64,000 bases of DNA from Roseiarcus sp963780825 (GTDB taxonomy: Bacteria; Pseudomonadota; Alphaproteobacteria; Rhizobiales; Beijerinckiaceae): positions 868,001 through 932,000 of the forward strand of contig CAWADL010000010.1 in assembly GCA_963780825.1 (NCBI GenBank), written 5' to 3'. The notes under the pieces were generated by a model. It saw nothing but the letters and a program-made list of their open reading frames with translations, had not been told where the DNA came from and searched no databases. Position 1 is the stretch's first letter; each line of letters begins with the position of its first letter. Positions 40,033-50,421 of this stretch are shown piece by piece. Position numbers and translations under genes: made by a program.

Positions 40033-40693
40033 ATGGCGGCCGTCGAGATTCACGTGCAGGGGCTGTTCGCGACGCCGGTCGCCGCGATCCTGCTGCCGGG
40101 ATGGGAAGAGCGCAACGCCGCGCTGACGGAGATCATCTTGCGCCGGCGCGAGACGCATCCCGGCATCGACGCCTCCAACAACGGCGGTTGGCACTCCTCG
40201 CGCGATTTCCCGGAATGGGGCGGGCCGCACGGCCGCGATCTGCATCGCCAGGGCGCGCTCCGCGGTCGACGCAAATGACGCGCGATCGTGGCGGCAAGGC
40301 CGTAAAGCCGAATTGGATCGTCGAGGCCTGGGCCAACGTCAATCAACCCAACAGCTCCAACGCCTGCCACTATCATCCCGGCTCGTTCTGGTCGGCGTCC
40401 TATTATGTCGACGACGGCGGTTGCCTCGACCATCCCGAATACGGCGGCGAGTTCGAGATGATGGACCCGCGCGGCCCGGCGCCGATGATGCACGCGCCGA
40501 TGCTGAAATTCGCCGGCGAGGACGGACTCTCGGCCGGCAGCGCGGAGACCATCAAGCCGCGGCCCGGGTTGCTGTTCATCTTTCCCGTCGTTCCTGCTGC
40601 ACGCCGGTGCGTCCCTACCGCGGCAATTCGCTGCGCATTTCGATCGCCATCAATTTCGGCGTCGATGCGACCCACCCCTTTGAAGAGGCTTGA
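40033..40693 (+). CDS. Putative 2OG-Fe(II) oxygenase (TIGR02466-like), frameshifted
   Basis: Joined frames give about 218 residues. The N-terminus VEIHVQGLFATPVAAILLPG and NNGGWHSSRDFPEWGG match the TIGR02466 group of putative 2-oxoglutarate/Fe(II) oxygenases. HYHPGSFWSASYYVDDGG supplies a candidate metal-binding His, and the C-terminal HSVRPYRGN-type motif (here PVRPYRGNSLRISIAINF, frame-restored) the second His/Arg. No substrate is known for this group. Frameshifts are near 40250 and 40590. ATG 40033 follows GGAGGAG. It lies 7 bases before glpK, so co-transcription is likely. Confidence 0.72.
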
Positions 40694-40700
40694 ACGCGCC

Positions 40701-42221
40701 ATGAGCGGCCATATCCTCGTCATCGATCAGGGCACCACCTCGACGCGCTCCATCGTGTTCGATGAACGCGCGCAGGCCGTCGCGTCGGCGCAGAGTCGAG
40801 ATTCCCGCAGATCTATCCGCATCCCGGCTGGATCGAGCACGATCCGGAAGACCTCTGGAGCACGACGCTGTCGACCGCGCGCGAGGCGATCAGCGAAGGT
40901 CGGCGGCCCGAGAATCGATCGCCGCGATCGGCATCACCAACCAGCGCGAGACGACGCTGGTTTGGGACCGCAAGACCGGCAAGCCGATCTACAATGCGAT
41001 CGTCTGGCAGGATCGGCGCACGGCCGACACATGCGCCGAAGCTCGATCGCGCGGGGCCACGCCGATCTCGTCGGCGAGCGCGCCGGCCTGGTGCTCGATC
41101 CCTATTTCTCCGCCACCAAGATCGCCTGGATCCTCGACCACGTCGAGGGCGCGCGCGCCCGCGCCGCGCGTGGCGAACTGGCGTTCGGCACCGTCGACAC
41201 ATTCCTGCTCTGGCGCCTGACCGGCGGCGCCGTGCACGCGACCGACGCGACCAACGCCTCGCGCACTTCGCTGCTCAACCTTCGCTCCGGCGCCTGGGAC
41301 GATACGCTGATCGACTTGTTCAACGCGCCGCGCTCGGCTGCTGCCGGAGGTGCGCGACACCGCCGGCTTGTTCGGCGAGACGCTGAGCGAGCACTTCGGC
41401 GCCGCGCTGCCGATCTATGCGATGGCCGGCGATCAGCAATCGGCGCTGGTCGGACAGGTCTGCCTCGAGCCCGGCATGGCGAAGGCGACCTACGGCACCG
41501 GCGGGTTCATCCTGCTCAACACCGGCGATGACGCCGATCCGCTCGCGGCATGGGTTGCTGACGACCATCGCCTATCAATGGGACGGCGTGCCGGCGCTAC
41601 GCGCTGGAAGGCTCGATCTTCTCCGCCGGCGCGACGGTGCAATGGCTGCGCGACGGCCTTGGGATCATCGCCAACGCGGCGGAGGCGGGCACGCTCGCCG
41701 CTCAGTCCGATCCGGAGCAGGAGGTCTATCTGGTCCCGGCCTTCGCCGGCCTCGGCGCGCCGCATTGGCGCGCGGACGCCCGCGGCTCCGTGATGGGATT
41801 GACGCGCGGCGCGACGCGCAAGGAGATCGCGCGCGCGGCGTTGGAGAGCGTCGGCTTCCAGACCGACGATCTCATCGCGGCGATGACCGAGGATTTTGCG
41901 GCGAGCGGCGCGGCGAAGTCACAGTCCGTCGTGCGCGTCGATGGCGGCATGGTCGCGAGCGATTGGACGATGCAATTCCTCGCCGACATCGTCGGCGCGC
42001 CGGTCGATCGGCCGACCTACAAGGAGACAACCGCGCTCGGCGCGGCGTTCCTTGCCGGCTGGCGCGCCGGCCTCTATCCGGCGCCTGAGGAGTTCACCAA
42101 ATATTGGGGCCTCGACCGCCGCTTCGCGCCGGCGATGAGCGCCGAGTCGCGCGAGAAGCGCCGCGCGGGTTGGCGCGCCGCGGTCGAGGGGACACTGCAT
42201 CGCGCCGAGCGCGCGCCGTGA
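40701..42221 (+). CDS. glpK: Glycerol kinase GlpK, frameshifted
   Basis: FGGY-family kinase of about 500 residues that phosphorylates glycerol to glycerol-3-phosphate. Conserved parts: ILVIDQGTTSTRSIVFD (phosphate 1), GITNQRETTLVWDRKTGKP with YNAIVWQDRRTA, DATNASRTSLLNL, MAGDQQSALVGQ with YGTGGFILLNTG (phosphate 2), VYLVPAFAGLGAPHW and VRVDGGMVASDWTMQFLADI (adenosine motif). At least six frameshifts occur (near 40798, 40905, 41040, 41335, 41540 and 41600), the densest in the window. It completes the glycerol pathway begun by glpSTPQUV/glpD, yet lies 6 kb away on the other strand. Its stop overlaps the next gene as GTGA. Confidence 0.9.
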
Positions 42222-42940
42222 AGATCGTCTTTCGCTGCGATCCCGCGCTGCGCGAAAAGTTGCCGCGTCCGCTGCCGGCGCTTGCAAGCCCTGCCGGAAT
42301 GGCTGCGCGAGATGCCCGGCGAAGCGTTCTCCGAATTGCACGGGCGTGAAGTTCGCACCGTCAAACAATGCCCGCCGTTCGTCGACGCCATGCGCCACGG
42401 CTTTGTCATGCGGCTGCCCTGCGACGTCGCCGTCGCCGGCGGCCGATTTTCCTGGGACTGGGATTTGCCGCCGCTCGCCGGCGAGACGCAGCCGCGCTCG
42501 CCGCTGAGCTTTCACGTGGCCGCGCAAGTCGCGGGTTCGCCGCTTGCGGAAGCCGAGACCAGCGCGTCGCTCATCAAGTTCAACAGCTTTTGGACCATCG
42601 AGTTCGAGCCCGGCTATTCGCTGTTCGCTACCCATCCCGTCAATCGCGACGACCTGCCGTTTCGCACGCTGACCGGCATGGTCGATTCCGATCGCTTCAG
42701 CGCGGTCGGCATTCTGTTTCCCGCGGTCTGGACTGACACGAAATTCGAGGGCGTGCTGCCGGCGGGAACGCCTGTCGCGCAATGTTTCCCGGTCTCGCCG
42801 CGAGCCGTTGTCGCTGAGCTTTCGAAGACATGACGCCTGAGCACATCGACAGCTACGACAACCTCGCCAATGCCCTGCACGCGACGCCCGGCGTCTATCG
42901 TAGAGACTATCGGGACAGGCGTCCGAGCTCGGATAAATGA
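42218..42940 (+). CDS. DUF6065-like conserved protein, frameshifted
   Basis: Joined frames give about 240 residues. GTG 42218 overlaps the glpK stop (GTGA): VKIVFRCDPALREKLPRPLP, then ALPEWLREMPGEAF, HGREVRTVKQCPPFVDAMRHG, FSWDWDLPPL, IKFNSFWTIEFEPGYSLFATHPVN and FPAVWTD. The natural end is in another frame, through ATPGVYRRDYRDRRPSSDK to a TGA at 42938. Frameshifts are near 42282 and 42822. The pattern is that of a conserved alphaproteobacterial family of unknown function (DUF6065 is my recollection, not checked). Its coupling to glpK is noteworthy. Confidence 0.6.
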
Positions 42941-42961
42941 GGTAAGTCAGGCGGGCGCATA

Positions 42962-43056
42962 TGTAGCCGCGGTCGTTGACCGCGGTTGTCGTCCGCCCGT
43001 CTCTATCAGGCAAATATTCGATCTCGGCGCGGCCGCGGTCAGCGACCGCGGCTACA
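42962..43056. repeat. Palindromic repeat, family D
   Basis: TGTAGCCGCGGTCGTTGACC on the left, GGTCAGCGACCGCGGCTACA on the right, with a CTATCAGGCAAATATTCGAT spacer like that of the copy at 20042. Its right end supplies the stop codon of the convergent TPR gene. Confidence 0.9.
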
Positions 43057-43995
43057 GTGCGTGAGAAACAGCCTTGGCTGCCAGATGAGCGCGTAACGCA
43101 TCGAGGTCCAACCACAGCTCGCCTCTCGGCCCGGTGGTCAGCGCTTGCGCGATGCGCCCGAACGCTGACGGCATCAAGTTGATGGCGCGGCCATAAGCTT
43201 GTTTGGCCGCCTCGAGATCGCCTTGCTCCTGCAACACCACGCCGAGGTTGGTTTCCGCCTCGGCAAGTTCGGGTCGCAGCGCCAACGCCTGACGATAGGC
43301 CTCTGCGGCGCGATCGGGATGGCGGCTGTCCTGAAACACCAGCCCGAGCTTGAACCAGGCCTCGGCGGAGGAAGGATCGAGTTGCAGCGCCTTCTGATAG
43401 GCCGCCGCCGCCTCGCCGCGCCGACCCAGAGACTGCAAGGCCGCGCCCAGCCGCAGACAGAGCTTCGCCGACGGCCGCGCCTTCAAGGCCAGACCCGAAC
43501 GCCTCCGCGGCGAGCGCCCATTGCGCGCCGCGCTCGAGCGCGCCGCCGATCTCCGCCCAGGCCAGTGAAGGGTCGGGAAACCGCCGCCGCAAATCGCTGA
43601 CCGCGTCCGGCGCTTCAGCCGGATCGAGCGGCGATCGCCGCGACCGCCGCGCCAAACGCCGCCTCGGGGCGGCGCCGGTTCAAGTTCGCGCGGCGCGCCT
43701 GTATCGCTCCAGCGCCGCGGCCCAATTGCCTTGCGCTCGGGCGGCGGTGGCGGCCAGGATCCACGTCGCAGCATGGTTGGCGCGCAGATCGAGGCTGGCG
43801 AGCGCCCAGCGTTCAGCCTCCGACCGGCTTTGATTGGCGCAACGCCACCGCCGCCATCAACTGCCGAACGCCCGCATCGTCCGGCCAGCGTTGCAGCAGG
43901 TTCCCGGCGATTTCGAGGGCCTTCCCATCCTCGCCATCCGCAAGCGCCCTCAAGGTTTGCGAGATGGCGGCCGCTCGATCCAGCTCCGATTGCAT
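43052..43995 (-). CDS. Tetratricopeptide repeat protein, frameshifted
   Basis: Joined frames give about 310 residues. After MQSELDRAAAISQTLRALAD, consecutive TPR units are visible: LGRRGEAAAAYQKALQLDPSS, AWFKLGLVFQDSRHPDRAAE, AYRQALALRPELAEAETNLG and VVLQEQGDLEAAKQAYGRAI. TPRs mediate protein-protein contacts. There is no signal peptide or catalytic domain. Frame changes occur near 43820, 43690 and 43490. The stop (TAG) falls at the edge of a family D repeat, so the C-terminus may have been redefined by repeat insertion. Confidence 0.65.
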
Positions 43996-44303
43996 TCCCG
44001 GCCTTGAAACCCCTCATCTGAGTTGCAGAATTTTATCAGACGGATCTTCAAAGGGCGAGGGCGCGGATCGCCGCTCGACGGAGCCTCGGGCAAACAACCC
44101 TCGCGCCGCGGTCGAATTGCGGGGGAACATCCCCTTAGCATCCACGTTCATTTACCGGGCATTGCACACCCGGCGGCTGGCGGAGCCGCGCGCTGAAGCG
44201 GGCGTGCTCGTCTTTACGGTGCCTTGGGCAAGCCCTAAAAGCATTCGAGATTACCGCGGGCCCCGCTAATCTGTTCAAGACACCGCTCCAGCGAGAGAAT
44301 ACG
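43996..44303. other. Gap between TPR gene and KaiC-like gene
   Basis: No gene is supported. The region separates divergent units and must hold their promoters. A GCGAGAGAATACG leader precedes ATG 44304. No palindromic repeat of the families seen elsewhere is present. Confidence 0.5.
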
Positions 44304-45830
44304 ATGAGCGACGATAGTTCCCGTGACGCAGATGAAATAGAAGATCTGCCCCGGATCCTAACCGGCAGCGAGGGTCTTGACGATATACTTGGCGGCGGGT
44401 TCGACGCAAATCGGTTATATTTATACGAGGGTCGCCCCGGAAGCGGAAAGACCACGATTGCCCTGCAGTTTCTGCTCGAAGGCGTTCGGCAGCGCGAGAG
44501 CGTCCTCTACATCACCCTTTCCGAAACCCAACGCGAGCTGCGCCTGGTCGCGAAGCGCCACGGCTGGTCGCTGCGGGGAATTGACGTGTTCGAACTGGTG
44601 CCGCCGGAGACGACGCTCGATCCCGAGCGCGAGCTGACGGTGTTCCATCCCGCCGAGATGGAGCTGAGCGAAACAACCAAACTCATTTTCGAGCGGGTCG
44701 AACAGACCAACCCGACACGCGTCGTGCTCGACAGCCTGTCCGAACTCCGCCTGCTGGCGCAGAACTCCCTGCGTTATCGGCGGCAGGTGTTGGCGCTGAA
44801 GCATTTCTTCACCAGCCGCAAATGCACGGTGATCATGCTCGACGACCTCACCTCGCATCAGGACGATCTTCAGCTGCATTCGATCTCGCACGGCGTGGTG
44901 CTTCTGGAACAGCTGGCTGTTGACTACGGCGCTGAGCGGCGTCGGATGCGCGTCATCAAGATGCGCGGCATTCAATTCCGCGGCGGCTTTCACGATTTCA
45001 TGATCGAGAAGGGCGGCCTCAAGATTTATCCCAGGCTGGTTGCCGCAGAACATCACAAAAGCTTTCTGGGCGATGTCACGCTAAGCGGCAATGCGGAGCT
45101 CGATCAGTTGCTCGGCGGCGGTCTTGAGCGCGGCACGAACGCATTGTTGATTGGCGGCGCCGGCGTCGGCAAATCTTCGCTGGCCCTAACCTACGCTATT
45201 GCTTCGGCCGAGCGGGGCGAACATTCGGTCATATTCGCGTTCGACGAGGGACGCGGCACCGTCGAGGCGCGCGCGCGCACGCTGGGCCTGCCGCTTCAAA
45301 AACATACCGATTCGGGCGCTATTCGCTTCCAACAGATCGACCCCGCGGAGCTATCGCCCGGCGAGTTTGCCGCCAATGTCAGGCGAAGCGTCGAGGTCGA
45401 CAATGCGCGGATCGTCGTGATCGACAGCCTCAATGGCTATTTGAACGCGATGCCGGACGAGCGTTTCCTGATCCTGCAGATGCACGAGCTGCTGTCCTAC
45501 CTGGGCCAACAGGGCGTCGTCACCATCCTGATTCTCGCGCAGCACGGCTTGGTTGGCCCGATGGATACGCCGCTCGACATCAGCTATCTGAGTGACGCGG
45601 TTCTGATGCTGCGCTACTTCGAGATAGCGGGAACGGTGCGGCGCGCCTTGTCCGTGGTGAAAAAGCGAAGCGGCGATCATGAACATACGATCCGCGAATT
45701 CCGCTTGACCGAGGAAGGCATCAAGCTTGGCCCACCCCTCACCGCGTTCAGCGGGATTTTCTCGGGAACTCCGCAATACATCGGAGATAAGGTTCCCCCC
45801 ATTCTGGCCGGTCTGCATGGAGACCGTTAA
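44304..45830 (+). CDS. KaiC-like double RecA-domain ATPase
   Basis: 508 residues with two KaiC/RadA-type domains, as in circadian KaiC (519 residues). Walker A motifs are GRPGSGKTT (about 43-51) and GGAGVGKSS (about 283-291). Each domain opens with the KaiC-type phrase (GSEGLDDILGGGFDANRL; GNAELDQLLGGGLERGTN). At the cyanobacterial Ser431/Thr432 phosphosites this protein reads DISYLSD: Ser427 is kept and Thr is replaced by Tyr428. No kaiA or kaiB is nearby. The stop is overlapped by the start of a hybrid histidine kinase, suggesting a signalling partnership. Proteobacterial KaiC-like proteins act in stress or timing responses; the role here is inferred. Confidence 0.85.
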   Translation: MSDDSSRDADEIEDLPRILTGSEGLDDILGGGFDANRLYLYEGRPGSGKTTIALQFLLEGVRQRESVLYITLSETQRELRLVAKRHGWSLRGIDVFELVPPETTLDPERELTVFHPAEMELSETTKLIFERVEQTNPTRVVLDSLSELRLLAQNSLRYRRQVLALKHFFTSRKCTVIMLDDLTSHQDDLQLHSISHGVVLLEQLAVDYGAERRRMRVIKMRGIQFRGGFHDFMIEKGGLKIYPRLVAAEHHKSFLGDVTLSGNAELDQLLGGGLERGTNALLIGGAGVGKSSLALTYAIASAERGEHSVIFAFDEGRGTVEARARTLGLPLQKHTDSGAIRFQQIDPAELSPGEFAANVRRSVEVDNARIVVIDSLNGYLNAMPDERFLILQMHELLSYLGQQGVVTILILAQHGLVGPMDTPLDISYLSDAVLMLRYFEIAGTVRRALSVVKKRSGDHEHTIREFRLTEEGIKLGPPLTAFSGIFSGTPQYIGDKVPPILAGLHGDR

Positions 45831-47490
45831 GGCGAACACGCGGGTTCTCGTCTTCGCGCCCATCGGTCGCGACGGCGCCGCATCAGCGGAAATCCTTCGT
45901 CGGGCCGGCAGGAGCGTGACGCTCTGCAAGGATTTGATTGAACTCGCTGCTGAGATCGAAGTCGGCGTGGGCGCTGTATTCGTGGCCGAGGAGGGGCTTT
46001 TCGGCAAACAGATCGGTTCATTGACCGGTTGGGTCGAGCGCCAGCCCGCTTGGTCGGACCTGCCGTTCATCGTGCTGACCAGTCACCACGAAGAACCGCG
46101 GGTTGTCTCATGGCGGCGAGATCTGACCGCGGCGCTTCGCAATGTCTCGCTGCTAGAGCGGCCGGTTCAACCGATTACGCTTACGACCACTGTACGCGCG
46201 GCATTGCGCGCGCGGGCGCGCCAATTCGAGGTTCGCGAGCTGCTCAACGAACGTGAGCAGGCGGCGACCGAACTGGAGGCGCTGGTTGAGGACCGGACGC
46301 AGGCGCTGCATGAGACGAACGCAGAGCTCATCAGGCAGATGGCGGAGCGCGCCCGTGTCGAGGAGTCGCTGCGTCAGGCCCAAAAGCTCGAAGCGATCGG
46401 GCAACTCACCGGCGGCGTGGCGCACGACTTCAATAACCTTCTGATGGTGATCTCGGGCGGGCTGGAAATGCTGCGGCAACGTTCCGACCCGGTGCGTCGC
46501 GAGCGGCTGATGAGCAGCATGCAGCAGGCCGCACAACGCGGCGCCGCGTTGACCAAACAATTGCTGGCGTTTTCGCGTCGTCAGGATCTGAGGCCGGAGC
46601 CTTTGGATGTCGCCCGGCAGATTGGCGGAATGCGCGAGCTATTGGACCGCAGTCTGCGCGGAGACGTGGAAGTCGAGTTCAAGCTCGCCGACGATCTTTG
46701 GACCATCGAGGCCGACGCGGGAGAGCTCGAGCTGGTGATCCTGAACCTTGCCGTCAACGCGCGTGATGCGATGCCGAGCGGCGGGACCATCACGGTGCAG
46801 GCGGAGAACTGCATGGCGCTCAGCGAAGACGGGCTCGACGGCGACTATGTGCGGCTTTCGGTGAGCGATACGGGGACGGGCATGACGCCTGAGGTTCTCG
46901 CGCATGTGTTCGAGCCTTTCTACACAACCAAGGATATTGGGAAAGGCTCGGGCTTGGGCCTCGCGCAGGTTCATGGGTTCGCGACCCAATCGCACGGGGT
47001 CGTTCGCATCCATTCCGTGGTTGGCCAAGGCGCTACGGTGAGCTTGTATCTACCGCGCTCCGACAAGCTCGCGCGCGACCAACGCTATTCTCCCGAACTG
47101 TCCGTCGAGCGCGCCGGCGAGCGGTCCGCCGGCTCGGTGTTGCTGGTTGAAGATGACGAGGAAGTCGCGAAGCTCGCGAGCGAAATGCTGGATCAGCTGG
47201 GTTTCGCCGTGGTTCGCGTATCGAGCGCGACGGCGGCGCTCGGCGCGCTTGCCAATGGACGCGCGATTGATCTGGTGTTCTCGGACATCATGATGCCGGG
47301 CGAGATGAACGGCGTTGAACTGGCTAGGGAGATACGCAGGCGGCGGCGAGGGCTCCCTGTGCTGCTGACCAGCGGCTTCGCCGAGGCGGCTCGCCTGCAA
47401 GCCGAGGCGGAGGGGGTGCAGATACTTCCGAAGCCGTATCGCTTGGACGAGCTCTCCGCCGCGCTTGGGGCGTTAGTTGAGAACGCTTAA
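45817..47490 (+). CDS. Hybrid histidine kinase with C-terminal receiver
   Basis: 557 residues from ATG 45817, overlapping the KaiC-like stop by 14 bases. Residues 1-125 form a receiver-like domain (TRVLVFAPIGRDGAASAEIL), which lacks an obvious phospho-acceptor Asp. A coiled segment (about 135-190) follows, then HisKA with GGVAHDFNNLL (His about 203) and HATPase motifs NLAVNARDAMP, DTGTGMT and GKGSGLGLAQVHGF. A C-terminal receiver begins VLLVEDDEE and has its Asp in LVFSDIMMPG (about 489). There is no membrane span, so it is a cytoplasmic sensor. KaiC-like/HisKA neighbours are recurrent in Rhizobiales. No output DNA-binding partner is nearby. Confidence 0.9.
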   Translation: METVKANTRVLVFAPIGRDGAASAEILRRAGRSVTLCKDLIELAAEIEVGVGAVFVAEEGLFGKQIGSLTGWVERQPAWSDLPFIVLTSHHEEPRVVSWRRDLTAALRNVSLLERPVQPITLTTTVRAALRARARQFEVRELLNEREQAATELEALVEDRTQALHETNAELIRQMAERARVEESLRQAQKLEAIGQLTGGVAHDFNNLLMVISGGLEMLRQRSDPVRRERLMSSMQQAAQRGAALTKQLLAFSRRQDLRPEPLDVARQIGGMRELLDRSLRGDVEVEFKLADDLWTIEADAGELELVILNLAVNARDAMPSGGTITVQAENCMALSEDGLDGDYVRLSVSDTGTGMTPEVLAHVFEPFYTTKDIGKGSGLGLAQVHGFATQSHGVVRIHSVVGQGATVSLYLPRSDKLARDQRYSPELSVERAGERSAGSVLLVEDDEEVAKLASEMLDQLGFAVVRVSSATAALGALANGRAIDLVFSDIMMPGEMNGVELAREIRRRRRGLPVLLTSGFAEAARLQAEAEGVQILPKPYRLDELSAALGALVENA

Positions 47491-47493
47491 AGC

Positions 47494-47513
47494 GTTCTGC
47501 GTCTACGCAGAAC
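47494..47513 (+). terminator. Hairpin after the histidine kinase gene
   Basis: GTTCTGCG-TCTA-CGCAGAAC forms an 8-bp stem just after the TAA. It overlaps a short palindrome GAACGCTTAAAGCGTTC at the stop codon. There is no T-tract, so its role as an intrinsic terminator is uncertain. Confidence 0.45.
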
Positions 47514-47649
47514 CGTCATTGCGAGCGAAGCGAAGCAATCCATGTTTCGGCGATGCTTGGTTGGGGCCGTTAAGCCGCGCGCTTGGTGTATAGTCTGGCG
47601 CGGCGGCTGCGCCCCATGGCTGGATTGCTTCGCTTCGCTCGCAATGACG
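47514..47649. repeat. Palindromic repeat, family B
   Basis: Arms CGTCATTGCGAGCGAAGCGA and TCGCTTCGCTCGCAATGACG, each continuing AGCAATCC/GGATTGCT, around a spacer of about 80 bases. This is the most intact family B copy. Confidence 0.9.
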
Positions 47650-47698
47650 ATTGTGCAATGAGGCGGAGTGCTCCCGCGGCCGCGCCTGCGCGGGTCGG

Positions 47699-47730
47699 CG
47701 TGGATGGCCGGGACAAGCCCGGCCATGACG
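47699..47730. repeat. Palindromic repeat, family G
   Basis: CGTGGATGGCCGGGACAAGC then CCGGCCATGACG, the reverse complement of the element at 38641-38672. Confidence 0.85.
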
Positions 47731-47785
47731 TATAGGGACGTGAAACCTACGCAGGCTTGATGGCTTACGCCGTGCAGAAAACCCT

Positions 47786-49758
47786 TCAACCCAACGTCTT
47801 TTCCACCACCCCCGCGACATCCCTGATAATCGCATTGATCGCGAAATCCTTCGGCGTATAGACCGCCGCGATCCCCTCCGGCTTTCAGCATGACTGCATC
47901 TTCCGGCGGAATGATGCCGCCGACCACCACCGGCACATTCGACAACCCCGCCGCCTTCAGCTTCGCCAGCACCTCGCGCGTCATCGCGACGTGGCTGCCG
48001 GAGAGGATCGACAGGCCCACGCAATGGACGCCGCTTTTGGCGCGCTCGACGATCTCGTCGGGGGTGAGGCGGATGCCGTCGTAGACCACGTCCATGCCGG
48101 CGTCGGTCGCGCGGACCGCGATCTGCTCGGCGCCGTTGGAATGACCGTCGAGGCCGGGTTTCCCAACCAGAAATTTCAACCGCCGCCCGAGTTTCAGCGA
48201 AACCCGCTGCACTTCGGCCCGCAGTTCGTCGAGATCGTGGTCGCCTTGCCGCGCCTGCGCGCGAACGCCGGTCGGCGCCCGATATTCGCCGAATTCGCCA
48301 CGCAACGCCGCGCCCCACTCGCCAGTCGTCACGCCCGCCTTCGCCGCCGCAATCGAGGCCGGCATGATGTTCTCTCGCCGAGCGGCGGCGGCGCGCAGGT
48401 CGCGCAATGCAGCCTCGACGGCTGCCGCGTCGCGCTCGGCTCGCCAGGCTTGCAGGCGTTCGATCTGGTCGGTCTCGGCGCGGGTCGAGGGCGTATAGAT
48501 AAGACCTTCGCCCGCGGTCAGCGGCGACGGGTCGGTGTTGGTGAAGGCATTGACGCCGACGACAATCTGCTCAGCTTTCTCGATCGCTTCGAGCCGCGCC
48601 GTATTGCTCTCAACCAGCTTCTCCTTGAGATAGCCGCTCTCGATCGCCTTCACGGCCCCGCCCATCGCGTCGATCGCCGCCAACTCCGCGCGCGCCTCGG
48701 CCTTGAGCGCTTCAACTTTGGCCTCTATTTCCTTCGAACCATCGAACAGATCGCCGAACTCCAAGAGATCGGTCTCGTAAGCCATGATCTGCTGCAATCT
48801 GAGTGACCATTGCTGGTCGAACGGACGCGGCAAGCCGAGCGCCTCGTTCCAGGCTGGCAACTGCACCGCGCGCGCGCGCGCGCGTTTGCTCAGGACCACC
48901 GACAGCATTTCGATCAAAATGCGATAGGCGTTGTTCTCCGGTTGCTGCTCGGTCAAGCCCAGCGAATTGACCTGCACGCCATAGCGGAATCGGCGCTTCG
49001 ATGGATCCGTCACGCCGTAGCGATCGCGCGCGATCTCTTCCCAGAGGTCGACGAAAGCCCGCATCTTGCAGAGCTCTGTGACGAAGCGCATCCCCGCATT
49101 GACGAAGAACGAGATCGCGCCGACGACGTCGGCGAATGTCGTCTCGTCGACCTCGCTGGAGGCCCGCACGCGGTCAAGCACGGCGACCGCGGTGGCGAGC
49201 GCATAGGACAGCTCCTGCACCGGCGTCGCGCCGGCCTCCTGCAAATGGTAGGAGCAGACATTCATCGGGTTGAACTTCGGCGCCTCGCGCGCCGACCACA
49301 GGATCAGGTCCTTGGTCAGCCGCAGCGACGCCTCGGGGGGGAACACATAGGAGCCGCGCGACAGATATTCCTTGATGATGTCGTTTTGAGTGGTGCCTTG
49401 CAGGCCCGGCCCGCGCGGCGCCCTGTTCGTCCGCGACGGCGACATAGAGCGCCATCAGCCAGCAGGCGGTGGCGTTGATTGTCATCGACGTGTTCATGGT
49501 CGCGACGGGAATGCCGTCGAGCAGCGTGCGCATGTCGCCCAAATGCGAAATCGCGACGCCGACCTTGCCGACCTCGCCGCGGGCGAGCGGGTGGTCGCTG
49601 TCGTAGCCGATCTGGGTCGGCAGATCGAAGGCGATCGACAGGCCGGTCTGGCCTTTGGCGAGATTGGCGCGGTAGAGCCGGTTCGATTCCGCCGCGGTGG
49701 AGTGCCCCGCGTAGGTGCGAAAAATCCACGGCTTGTCGCGCGCGCCCGTCGCCGGCAT
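47786..49758 (-). CDS. ecm: Ethylmalonyl-CoA mutase (MeaA/Ecm), frameshifted
   Basis: Adenosylcobalamin-dependent acyl-CoA mutase, about 657 residues. The N-terminus (DKPWIFRTYAGHSTAAESN, LAKGQTGLSIAFDLPTQIGY, ARGEVGKVGVAI) carries the MeaA/Ecm signature. Next come NTSMTINATACWLMALY and SYHLQEAGATPVQELSYALA. The C-terminal B12 domain has KFLVGKPGLDGHSNGAEQIA (DGH, the lower-axial His) and LSILSGSHVAMTREVLAKLK. It converts ethylmalonyl-CoA to methylsuccinyl-CoA in acetate/C1 assimilation. Frameshifts are near 49400 and 47885; the second is repaired by removing one G, restoring the end VVEKTLG. Confidence 0.9.
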
Positions 49759-49824
49759 GGCCTAAATCCTTGTCGAACCCGTATTGTGCAGGGCACAATC
49801 GCAGAAAACGCGCGGGTCGACTAC

Positions 49825-49869
49825 CGGCGCGTCCACGCCGACTAATGTCCGCGTGGACGCCGACGCTCC
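49825..49869. repeat. Palindromic repeat, family E
   Basis: CGGCGCGTCCACGCCGACTA and CCGCGTGGACGCCGACGCTC form a short inverted repeat like the one at 16087-16154. It abuts the stop of the small membrane protein gene. Confidence 0.75.
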
Positions 49870-50189
49870 TACGATGTCCGGTTGCGTATGAACGCCATGG
49901 CGACGAGCAACACCGCGGTCACGCCGAAAATGCAGCTGATGGTCAGAAACGGATCGTTGAAGTGCACTTTGTTAGGCAGGAAGTAATTGAAACGAAGATA
50001 GAGCCCGATCCAGACACCGCCGAGCACGTATATCGCGTTGAACATAGGGCCAAAACCCTGGCGCTGCATCAGATAGTCGATGAAAAATCCGGACATCACC
50101 ACCCCGGTGAAGGAGGCGATCCAGAAGGCGGCAAACTCGAAGCCCTCCAAGCGATTGAAGAACTCCCAAACAGGATGCATGGCGGCCAT
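49869..50189 (-). CDS. Small conserved membrane protein
   Basis: 106 residues with three hydrophobic segments: FAAFWIASFTGVVMSGFFID, AIYVLGGVWIGLYLRF and TISCIFGVTAVLLVAMAFI. The aromatic-rich linker RFNYFLPNKVHFNDP is distinctive. No family name is recognised with confidence. It lies between the divergent ecm and ccr genes, on the ecm strand but about 110 bases upstream of it. A role tied to the ethylmalonyl-CoA pathway is only positional. Confidence 0.6.
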   Translation of the reverse strand: MAAMHPVWEFFNRLEGFEFAAFWIASFTGVVMSGFFIDYLMQRQGFGPMFNAIYVLGGVWIGLYLRFNYFLPNKVHFNDPFLTISCIFGVTAVLLVAMAFIRNRTS

Positions 50190-50421
50190 CGGCGGGCTCC
50201 AAAGGCGGCAAAACGCGCTCGGACGGCGAGAATGCCCAAAAATCCTTTGGGGAAGATGAACGGCCTTGGACCGAAAGAACGTAAGAGGCCAAGGAAAGAA
50301 GCGTTGATTTCAGGCGCAGACCTCTTCATGCTGCGCTGCAATAGGTGGAGCGCGGGCTGTCCCGCGTCGCAAAGAGAGGAGCGCCCCGTCACCGCGACGT
50401 GGGTCGCTGATTGGGGACGCC

